From an uncultured Rhizobiaceae group bacterium (GTDB lineage Bacteria > Pseudomonadota > Alphaproteobacteria > Rhizobiales > Rhizobiaceae), in NCBI GenBank assembly GCA_937951455.1, contig CALFBU010000211.1, positions 1-8,783 of the forward strand: a stretch of 8,783 nucleotides of DNA, in the 5' to 3' direction. Position 1 is the stretch's first letter; each line of letters begins with the position of its first letter. The position numbers and the translations under genes were made by a program. A model generated the notes under the pieces. That model was not told the origin of the DNA. It searched no databases and worked only from the letters and a program-made list of their open reading frames with translations. Below are positions 1 to 5,194 of the stretch, piece by piece.

Positions 1-1
1 T

Positions 2-181
2 AAATACCTGATGAACACATTGGGTATGCGCATTTATTATTCAGAGAAAAACGGCTGTAGAGAGTTGAAAACGATCGAAGATGTTGCAAAACTCAAAACA
101 AATCCACGCGTTGGCTATGACTTCATCGCCACAAAAAGCGACTTCTGGATGAAAGAAATCGAAGCCTGCAAATATCCGTAA
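2..181 (+). CDS. 3' end of an unrecognised protein (partial at left edge)
   Basis: An open frame enters from the left edge and gives 59 residues before a TAA at 179-181, ending in ...EIEACKYP. The visible tail is hydrophilic, with mixed charge, two cysteines and several aromatic residues, and has no membrane segment. It has an internal ATG at 11, but the frame is already open before it, so this is most likely the C-terminal end of a longer gene. I do not recognise the family. An 86-base gap separates it from the dehalogenase-like gene on the same strand, enough for a separate promoter. Confidence 0.55.
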   Translation, partial: KYLMNTLGMRIYYSEKNGCRELKTIEDVAKLKTNPRVGYDFIATKSDFWMKEIEACKYP

Positions 182-227
182 CAAAGGATGTCATCACTTT
201 TCAACTTCTGTAAACGAGCGAGTTACG

Positions 228-257
228 TTATCATAATCGACAGACTGAATTTATAAA
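228..257 (+). promoter_or_regulatory. Possible sigma70-type promoter for the dehalogenase-like gene
   Basis: TTATCA (228-233) and TATAAA (252-257) are separated by 18 bases, a fair match to -35 and -10 hexamers. A start site about 7 bases after the -10 would give almost no leader for an ATG at 268 and a short leader for the in-frame ATG at 280. Neither ATG has a recognisable Shine-Dalgarno sequence. In AT-rich intergenic DNA such matches arise by chance, so this is tentative. Confidence 0.25.
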
Positions 258-267
258 TCAAACTCTG

Positions 268-978
268 ATGTATTCCTACATGACAAAGCCCAAAGCCTAT
301 CTCTTTGATGTATTCGGCACAATTGTCGACTGGCGCAATGGTGTTTCAGATGTTTCTCAGCGTTTTTTTGATGCCAAGAACCTTGAAGAAAATCCGCATA
401 CATTTGCCGATGCCTGGCGTGCAAAATATCAACCGGCGATGGAAAAAATACGTTCAGGAAACCGTGGCTATTTTCCTCTGGATATATTGCACAGGGAAAA
501 TCTGGATGAACTCCTCGCACAATTAGATTTGACAAATGCCTTTAGCGAAGAAGAAACGCAGGAACTAAACCGCGCGTGGGAGCAACTTCCCCCGTGGGCT
601 GACAGTGTTTGCGGTCTAGAGGCAATTAAGCAAAATGCCATTATTGCCCCCTGCTCAAACGGTTCAATCGCACTCATGACCCGACTGGCAAAATTTGGCT
701 CTTTACCTTGGGATTGCATCTTGGGCGCTGAAATCGCTCAAAACTACAAACCTCACCCTGACGCCTATTCAAAGTCAGTTTCTGCACTCGGTTTAAAGCC
801 GCATGAAGTCATGATGGTTGCTGCTCATAATTCTGATCTGGTCGCAGCAAAGGCATGCGGACTGATGACAGGGTTTATCGCAAGGCCTACGGAGCACGGC
901 GCAGGCCAGACAATTGATCTTGAGCCCACAGAGGATTGGGATGTTGTGATTTCTGAAATCGGGCAACTTGCACAATAG
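268..978 (+). CDS. Haloacid dehalogenase type II-like HAD hydrolase
   Basis: A 236-residue HAD-superfamily hydrolase of the L-2-haloacid dehalogenase (type II) group, whose characterised members hydrolyse L-2-haloacids to D-2-hydroxyacids in the cytoplasm. Motif I is FDVFGT with nucleophile Asp14. WR at 50-51 matches the substrate-carboxylate Arg (Arg41 of L-DEX YL). Motif II is SNG at 130-132, motif III Lys161 in YKPHPDAY, and motif IV VAAHNSD ending at Asp190, followed by AAKACGL and RPTEHG, typical of this clade. Length fits the family. Motif IV differs from the VSSNAWD of proven dehalogenases, so the true substrate may be another small acid or phosphoester. The start could be 268 or the in-frame ATG at 280 (MTKPKAYLF), which fits homologues equally well; neither has a good ribosome binding site. 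Nothing ties it clearly to the creatine genes. Confidence 0.85.
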   Translation: MYSYMTKPKAYLFDVFGTIVDWRNGVSDVSQRFFDAKNLEENPHTFADAWRAKYQPAMEKIRSGNRGYFPLDILHRENLDELLAQLDLTNAFSEEETQELNRAWEQLPPWADSVCGLEAIKQNAIIAPCSNGSIALMTRLAKFGSLPWDCILGAEIAQNYKPHPDAYSKSVSALGLKPHEVMMVAAHNSDLVAAKACGLMTGFIARPTEHGAGQTIDLEPTEDWDVVISEIGQLAQ

Positions 979-987
979 ATTATGAGA

Positions 988-1022
988 ACAATTGTCAGGA
1001 TTTTTTAACAAAATTTAAAAAA
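988..1022 (+). other. AT-only inverted repeats after the dehalogenase-like gene
   Basis: Shortly after the stop there is an 8-base palindrome ACAATTGT (988-995), then TTTTTTAA (1001-1008), a six-base spacer and TTAAAAAA (1015-1022), a perfect inverted repeat made only of A and T. It could help transcription end, but lacks the GC-rich stem of an intrinsic terminator. I would not call it a terminator without RNA data. Confidence 0.25.
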
Positions 1023-1044
1023 GTGCAGTATGAACTCAATTTTC

Positions 1045-1056
1045 TGATTGCAATCA
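1045..1056. promoter_or_regulatory. 12-bp palindrome upstream of the GlxA-type regulator
   Basis: TGATTGCAATCA is a perfect 12-base palindrome centred about 60 bases before the regulator start at 1110. Its place in the only gap before a regulator gene suits an operator, for autoregulation or for another factor. The rest of the gap (979-1109) is AT-rich, with T-runs and no clear Shine-Dalgarno sequence before 1110. The operator role is inferred. Confidence 0.3.
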
Positions 1057-1109
1057 TAATTTTTTCTGCCAGTGTCGCGCGTAAGATATTTTTTTTTGTT
1101 TTAAATTGA

Positions 1110-2117
1110 ATGCAAAACCTGAGTACACCAAGCGAACGCGTAGAAAAAGCAGCTAACGTTGATAGCCGCTCTATTGTTTTTTTTCTTGTTCCTGATTTTT
1201 CCATGATTGCCTTTGCAACAGCAATTGAGCCCTTGCGAATGGCCAATCGCATGTTGGGGGAAGAATATTACAAATGGCGAATCGCCTCCATGAATGGAGA
1301 GCCTGTCATTGCCTCTAATGGGGTAGAAGTGGCAGCCGAAACAAGCCTTAAACAAGAACGTGAGTCACTTTCATCTTCCAGGCGCCCTTCAAACACTTTC
1401 TTGTGCTCAGGCATGAATGTAGAAAATGCCGTTGATAAATCACTCTTCGCATACATACGTGAGAACAAGAACAGTGGCGTTACCATCGGTGGACTATGCA
1501 CAGCCGCTTTCTTATTAGCAGCGGCAGGCCTGTTGAAAGGCAAGCGTTGCGCCATTCACTGGGAAAACCTGCCTGGATTTGCTGAAAACTTTCCTGACGT
1601 AGATGTATACGCTGATCTCTATGAAATGGACGGCAACATCTGGACATGTGCAGGCGGCACGGCGGCACTCGACATGATGTTATCCATGATCGAAAATGAC
1701 TTGGGCGAAGATTTGGTCAACCGCGTCTGCGAACAAGCCTTAACGGACCGTGTGCGTAATCCTAACGATCGTCAAAGATTACCACTTCGCGCAAGACTGG
1801 GTGTTCAAAACGCCAAAGTGCTTTCGATCATAGAATATATGGAAGCCAACATTGCAGAGCCATTACAATTGGTAGAGATTGCTGATTACGTTGGGCTTTC
1901 GCGCCGTCAGATTGAGCGCCTTTTCCAGCAGCATATGGGACGGTCGCCTGCAAGATATTATCTGGAGATCAGACTGGACCGCGCCAGACATTTATTGATG
2001 CAATCGACAATGGCTGTCGTAGATGTAGCCATTGCCTGTGGTTTTGTCTCCGCCTCACACTTTTCAAAATGCTACCGCGAAATGTATGGCAAATCGCCAT
2101 TACAGGAACGTGTCTGA
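1110..2117 (+). CDS. GlxA-family transcriptional regulator (DJ-1/PfpI + AraC HTH)
   Basis: A 335-residue regulator. Residues about 20-195 form a DJ-1/PfpI-type (class I glutamine-amidotransferase-like) sensor: FLVPDFSMIAFATAIEPLR at 25-43 is the hallmark N-terminus of the GbdR-like branch, and GGLCTAAFLLAAAGLL (127-142) carries the nucleophile-elbow Cys130. Residues about 235-335 hold the AraC DNA-binding domain: first helix-turn-helix about 253-274 (LVEIADYVGLSRRQIERLF), second about 302-325 (VVDVAIACGFVSASHFSKCY). Known relatives GbdR, SouR and CdhR in Pseudomonas activate catabolism of dimethylglycine, sarcosine and carnitine. Converging on creatinase and near a sarcosine/dimethylglycine-type dehydrogenase, this protein is the likely activator of both, sensing sarcosine, creatine or a relative. 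The ligand is inferred. The start has no strong ribosome binding site but fits family length. Confidence 0.9.
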   Translation: MQNLSTPSERVEKAANVDSRSIVFFLVPDFSMIAFATAIEPLRMANRMLGEEYYKWRIASMNGEPVIASNGVEVAAETSLKQERESLSSSRRPSNTFLCSGMNVENAVDKSLFAYIRENKNSGVTIGGLCTAAFLLAAAGLLKGKRCAIHWENLPGFAENFPDVDVYADLYEMDGNIWTCAGGTAALDMMLSMIENDLGEDLVNRVCEQALTDRVRNPNDRQRLPLRARLGVQNAKVLSIIEYMEANIAEPLQLVEIADYVGLSRRQIERLFQQHMGRSPARYYLEIRLDRARHLLMQSTMAVVDVAIACGFVSASHFSKCYREMYGKSPLQERV

Positions 2118-2137
2118 CAATCAAAACTGCCAGACAC
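2110..2137. terminator. Possible shared hairpin between convergent regulator and creatinase
   Basis: GTGTCTG (2110-2116) and CAGACAC (2131-2137) form a perfect 7-bp stem with a 14-base loop. It overlaps the regulator stop codon and fills most of the 30-base gap to the creatinase stop. There is no T-run on either side, so it is at best a weak bidirectional terminator or RNA-end stabiliser. Confidence 0.3.
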
Positions 2138-2147
2138 TTCATCATGT

Positions 2148-3350
2148 TTAGCAAATATTATGTTCTGGTCCGTATGGGAATTTGGTGATGTTTTCTGCAC
2201 CATCTTCGCCAACAACCAAAATATCATGTTCGCGATATCCACCAGCCCCTGCATTGCCTTCAGGAATGGTGAGCATTGGCTCAATGGAAACAACCATGCC
2301 TGGCTCTAGTACAGTATCGATGTCTTCACGCAGTTCCAGACCAGCTTCACGGCCATAGTAATGCGACAACACACCAAATGAATGACCATAGCCAAACGTG
2401 CGGTATTGAAGAAGGTCGTGCGATGCAAACAAATCATTGATTTCGGCAACGATATCAGAGCATTTGCTACCTGGTTGAATCAAGCTCAAACCAAGTTCAT
2501 GTGCTGCCACGTTAGCTTCCCAAACTTGCAGACTTCTTGCGTCAGGCTCGCCCAAGAAAAGTGTTCTTTCAAGCGCTGTATAATAAGCCGAAATCATCGG
2601 GAATGTATTAAGGGACAAGATATCGCCCTGCTCCAGCTTTCGTGTTGTAACCGGGTTATGCGCACCGTCTGTATTGATACCAGACTGGAACCATACCCAG
2701 CTGTCACGAATTTCACTGTCAGGATGCGAACGTGCAATCTCAAGTTCCATTGCATCACGACCTGCCATGGCAACATCAACTTCGCGAGCGCCTTTTTTAA
2801 TCGCGGCACGAATGGCTTCACCACCGTGATCAGCAATTCTTGCACCTTCTTTGATCAAGACGATCTCTTCTGCTGATTTAACCATACGCAATTTCATGGT
2901 AGCAGGCGCGATATCCACAATGCTTGCACCTTCAAAGGCTGCTCGAAACTTGGAATGCATTTCAAGATTCAGGTGGTCAAACTCGACGCCAATCTTCTTT
3001 GCGTTGCCAACGATGGACTGGAGTGCACGAACATAGTTATCACGACGCCAATCTGTATAGATTACGTTCTCATCGTATGATCTGCGCCAAGGTTGACCAA
3101 GATCAATATTCGCTGAAACGGTAACGCTGCGGTCTTGTGTTACAACGCAAGCGTAAGGACGTCCAAATGCGCAATACAAAAAACCAGAGTAATATGCGAT
3201 ATTGTGCATGGAAGTAAAAACAACAACTTCCACATCGTGCTCAGCCATTACTTTGCGTAGAGCGCTCAATCGATTTTCATATTCGCTATTTGAGAATGGA
3301 AGTTTGGCTTTTTCACCATTGTGTAGAGTAAAGAAATCAGGTCTCTGCAT
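2148..3350 (-). CDS. Creatinase (creatine amidinohydrolase)
   Basis: A 400-residue cytoplasmic creatinase (EC 3.5.3.3), hydrolysing creatine to sarcosine and urea. It has the pita-bread fold of peptidase family M24 but aligns along its length with Pseudomonas putida creatinase. Expected substrate and catalytic residues are present: Phe62, Arg64 (FGRPYA), His231 in SGINTDGAHNP, Tyr257, Glu261, Arg334 and Glu357. M24 metal ligands are lost (Asn248 and Ala259 replace the two Asp), as expected for a metal-free creatinase and not an aminopeptidase. The end YREHDILVV...NITKFPYGPE is also creatinase-like. I chose the ATG at 3350 because GGAG lies about seven bases upstream and the protein then starts where homologues do; the frame stays open to 3476, but those 42 codons have no creatinase character. 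It converges on the GlxA-type regulator, the likely controller. The sarcosine made would feed the dehydrogenase at 5195-7756. Confidence 0.93.
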   Translation of the reverse strand: MQRPDFFTLHNGEKAKLPFSNSEYENRLSALRKVMAEHDVEVVVFTSMHNIAYYSGFLYCAFGRPYACVVTQDRSVTVSANIDLGQPWRRSYDENVIYTDWRRDNYVRALQSIVGNAKKIGVEFDHLNLEMHSKFRAAFEGASIVDIAPATMKLRMVKSAEEIVLIKEGARIADHGGEAIRAAIKKGAREVDVAMAGRDAMELEIARSHPDSEIRDSWVWFQSGINTDGAHNPVTTRKLEQGDILSLNTFPMISAYYTALERTLFLGEPDARSLQVWEANVAAHELGLSLIQPGSKCSDIVAEINDLFASHDLLQYRTFGYGHSFGVLSHYYGREAGLELREDIDTVLEPGMVVSIEPMLTIPEGNAGAGGYREHDILVVGEDGAENITKFPYGPEHNIC

Positions 3351-3370
3351 GACATATCTCCGTTTGGTAT

Positions 3371-3408
3371 CCGGGATTTGTCTACCCCGGAAATAAAAGA
3401 TATCCGGG
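3371..3408 (-). promoter_or_regulatory. Overlapping alternative hairpins in the creatinase leader
   Basis: On the plus strand, CCGGG (3371-3375), CCCCGG (3385-3390) and CCGGG (3404-3408) alternate. The middle block can pair with either outer block, so the creatinase leader RNA could fold into one of two exclusive 5-bp GC stems. The one nearer the gene ends about ten bases before the GGAG ribosome binding site. The outer blocks are also exact 8-base direct repeats, TATCCGGG at 3368 and 3401, 33 bases apart, about three helix turns, which would equally suit paired protein-binding half-sites. Either reading is inference. Confidence 0.35.
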
Positions 3409-3448
3409 CGTTCAGGACTAAAAAGAAAGCATTCTGCTATCCAGTATT

Positions 3449-3470
3449 CACGAAACACGACGCCATCGTG
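3449..3470. repeat. CACGA half-site cluster upstream of creatinase
   Basis: CACGA occurs at 3449-3453 and 3456-3460, and its reverse complement TCGTG at 3466-3470. The last two form an inverted repeat with a five-base spacer. The cluster lies in the 165-base gap between the glycosidase-family stop (3516) and the creatinase start (3350), a plausible promoter-proximal place. The function is unknown, and five-base elements can recur by chance. Confidence 0.2.
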
Positions 3471-3515
3471 CAACAAGAAACAAATACAATTTTATAGAAG
3501 GTTTGTCACCTGATT

Positions 3516-4382
3516 TTAATCTTCTTTTTGCCTGACAACAAAGAAATTATGAACTGGTGAAATACCACTGGATGAAAATTTATCATCGCCTGAGTACCAG
3601 ACTTGTGTTGAGCGGCCACCGTCAAATGCCAAGGCGGCATCACAGTCAAAAAACCCGCCCTCTTCTTTAGAACGCATGATCCATCCTGCCTCATAAAGCG
3701 TAAGACCAAAGCGTGTAACGGTTAATAGAATGACATCACCATCGTCCAATGTACATAAGATGGTTCTGGGTTTAGCCAAGCCCGAATTACTACCCATCGC
3801 CCATTTTCCACCTGGTTCAATCAACATAGGCTTGCTTTGAATAACATCAAAATCTCCACCTGGAATACCTTCATGCGTTGGCGTCAGTTTGATGCCATCT
3901 GGTCGAAAAGAAAGAATGCCACCAGAACTTTCCCATCCTTTTGATTTAACATCGCCATTCAATCTGAGATATCCGACAGAATATAAGCTGGAACCTGTAC
4001 TGGCAAAGAAACCTGCATTAATGGCAACAACGGCACCAGCCGCCTCGGCCACATCTTTGACGCGACTTCCAGTTTGATCATTTTGCAACTCAATGGAAAA
4101 GCTGAAATTATCCGGTGATACTTTGAAAGCCTTTACCTCAACACCGTCTTCAGTGGTGGCGCGGATGACTTGCAGGCCTTCTTCAAGTTGTTGCCATTGC
4201 AGGGCATTAAGCGAACGAACGACTGCTGCACTATCTTCAGGCGCGGTTGCATCTTGAGAATGCGCTAACGTATTTGAAGCCATCAGTGTAACAGACATAA
4301 AGCATGCAACACTGAAGAAGTTCATAGTATCAAGAATCTTGTTTAGCATAGTCATTTGGCCAACATAATCCTGATAAGCCAT
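3516..4382 (-). CDS. Secreted phosphodiester glycosidase family protein (NAGPA/DUF2233-like)
   Basis: A 288-residue exported protein with one NAGPA-type domain (PF09992), named after the mammalian enzyme that uncovers mannose-6-phosphate. Bacterial members are poorly characterised and thought to cleave phosphodiester-linked sugars in envelope polymers or exopolysaccharide. The family core is visible: VVAINAGFFAS (118-128), GGILSFRPDG (144-153), KPRTILC (204-210) and the C-terminal AFDGGRST (252-259), matching the usual LDGGGS block with Arg for one Gly. A signal peptide spans roughly residues 12-40 (hydrophobic NFFSVACFMSVTLMAS, likely cleavage after TLA), so the mature enzyme is periplasmic or outside. 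The start is uncertain: ATGs at 4382, 4355, 4349 and 4325 all lead into the signal, none with a clear ribosome binding site; 4349 (MLNKILDTMNFF) gives the most usual signal length. It lies 43 bases after the TIGR02594 gene, probably co-transcribed. Confidence 0.85.
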   Translation of the reverse strand: MAYQDYVGQMTMLNKILDTMNFFSVACFMSVTLMASNTLAHSQDATAPEDSAAVVRSLNALQWQQLEEGLQVIRATTEDGVEVKAFKVSPDNFSFSIELQNDQTGSRVKDVAEAAGAVVAINAGFFASTGSSLYSVGYLRLNGDVKSKGWESSGGILSFRPDGIKLTPTHEGIPGGDFDVIQSKPMLIEPGGKWAMGSNSGLAKPRTILCTLDDGDVILLTVTRFGLTLYEAGWIMRSKEEGGFFDCDAALAFDGGRSTQVWYSGDDKFSSSGISPVHNFFVVRQKED

Positions 4383-4425
4383 AACGACAAGCAGTGCAGC
4401 TTTGTAAAGTTAACTAATGCACGTC

Positions 4426-4911
4426 TTAATAGCGTCGAACGGATTGAACATTTCCAGCTCTAAAGTTTGATACCTTGACCATGTTTGATTGATTGCCTCC
4501 TAAAACCTGAACACGCCCATTTTTGCGACCGGCATAAAAACCAACATGATGACCACGCTTCGTGCGAATAACAACGATGTCCCCCTTACGTGCATTTTTA
4601 AGGGATACTGCCTTGCCAACGCGTTTCCAGTTTGCTGCACGCAAATGACCAGCAGGAACCGCCTTTCCCGCACGTTTAGACACCGTTGCCATGAAGGCAC
4701 CACACCAAGGCGTGCTGCGTGGGTTTACACCGATATATTTTCTTAATTTGCTCGTATGCTTGCGCTCATGCAGCCCCAAGTATCTTTTGGCTATGCTATA
4801 GGTACCTGCCTCAGCAGAGGTTTCAGCAATGAATGATGATCCTGTAAACAGGCCAAACGACATAGTAAGAGCAAGCAGCGAACGCTGCGCGCAATTGATT
4901 AATTTTCTCAA
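4426..4911 (-). CDS. Secreted TIGR02594-family cysteine hydrolase-like protein (TTG start)
   Basis: A 161-residue exported protein resembling TIGR02594, an NlpC/P60- or CHAP-like group thought to cut peptidoglycan peptide or amide bonds. The apparent catalytic set is Cys70 in TPWCGAF, His122 in GHHVGFY and Asn140 in LGGNQSN, spaced as in papain-like cell-wall hydrolases; KKGDIVV-like spacing before the His (RKGDIVVIR, 108-116) is also typical. I chose the TTG at 4911: AGGA sits seven bases upstream, and translation from it begins MRKLINCAQRS, giving a compact signal peptide (hydrophobic 12-29, cleavage after SAEA, residue 35). The frame also has ATGs at 5004, 4983 and 4962, but these add a charged stretch ahead of the signal. 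The mature protein is very basic, suiting peptidoglycan or nucleic-acid contact. It probably forms an operon with the glycosidase-family gene. Confidence 0.82.
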   Translation of the reverse strand: MRKLINCAQRSLLALTMSFGLFTGSSFIAETSAEAGTYSIAKRYLGLHERKHTSKLRKYIGVNPRSTPWCGAFMATVSKRAGKAVPAGHLRAANWKRVGKAVSLKNARKGDIVVIRTKRGHHVGFYAGRKNGRVQVLGGNQSNMVKVSNFRAGNVQSVRRY

Positions 4912-4935
4912 GTTATTTTCCTTAGATTTATATAT
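4907..4935 (-). promoter_or_regulatory. TTG start signal and TATATA element of the TIGR02594 gene
   Basis: Read on the minus strand, TATATA at about 4935-4930 is followed by an AGGA ribosome binding site (4922-4919) and a TTG codon (4911-4909) after seven bases. No convincing -35 lies at the right distance, so promoter assignment is weak. The ribosome binding site and TTG together are the best start signal in this frame. Confidence 0.45.
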
Positions 4936-4960
4936 ACTGCGTCTGTCTTGGGAGGCGGAC

Positions 4961-5017
4961 ATGACAAAGAGGCGAACTGCCATTAGGCAAACACCGGTCA
5001 GCAATATGCAGATTTAG
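4961..5017 (+). CDS. Possible 18-residue microprotein or leader peptide
   Basis: ATG at 4961 is preceded by GGAGG (4951-4955) with an ideal five-base spacer, the strongest Shine-Dalgarno sequence in the window. The frame encodes MTKRRTAIRQTPVSNMQI and stops with TAG at 5015-5017. TATACT at 4933-4938 could be its -10. It is basic at the N-terminus and has no membrane segment. It runs divergently from the TIGR02594 gene, and no larger gene follows it on this strand, so a leader-peptide role lacks an obvious target. Coding status is unproven. Confidence 0.25.
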   Translation: MTKRRTAIRQTPVSNMQI

Positions 5018-5139
5018 AATTTCCTTTGACTTAAACGTAAGCTTTTCTTAAGAGGCATAAGCAAGCCAATAAAGTCATAAATGTGTCGCCTGAAACACAG
5101 AATATTACAATTGTTACAAGCTGTTAGATTGATTAACAA

Positions 5140-5172
5140 AAAAGCCCGTAATGTTAACCAATACGGGCTTTT
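5140..5172 (-). terminator. Strong intrinsic terminator of the FAD/GcvT dehydrogenase gene
   Basis: AAAAGCCCGTA (5140-5150) pairs perfectly with TACGGGCTTTT (5162-5172), an 11-bp stem around an 11-base loop. On the minus strand the stem is followed by a run of six T, placed 23 bases after the dehydrogenase stop. The A/T tracts on both sides make it potentially bidirectional. It should separate the dehydrogenase from the envelope genes and creatinase downstream. Confidence 0.9.
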
Positions 5173-5186
5173 ATCTACGTAGATAA
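5171..5186. repeat. Perfect 16-bp palindrome after the dehydrogenase stop codon
   Basis: TTATCTACGTAGATAA is a perfect palindrome lying between the stop codon (5195-5197) and the terminator stem, and it shares its first two bases with that stem. It has no loop, so as RNA it would not fold stably alone. As DNA it resembles a dimeric protein site, but its position is 3' of a gene and about 260 bases upstream of the TIGR02594 start. Confidence 0.35.
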
Positions 5187-5194
5187 ATAAGTAG

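Noticed and set aside
2382..2876. 164-codon plus-strand open frame inside creatinase
   Set aside because: It is antisense to a clearly identified gene, and its Cys- and Thr-rich product has no domain features; it reads as a shadow frame.
2148..3350. Generic Xaa-Pro aminopeptidase (M24 metallopeptidase) call
   Set aside because: Both metal-binding Asp positions are replaced (Asn248, Ala259), and creatinase-specific Phe62, Arg64, His231, Arg334 and Glu357 are present.
3351..3476. In-frame upstream extension of creatinase (42 more codons from an ATG at 3476)
   Set aside because: The extra residues do not resemble creatinase, whose homologues start near MQRPDFF, and the ATG at 3350 has a GGAG ribosome binding site at good spacing.
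5101..5130. Short TTACAA repeats as a CRISPR or phage attachment site
   Set aside because: There are only two or three short AT-rich copies with irregular spacing, and no cas gene, integrase or tRNA is present.
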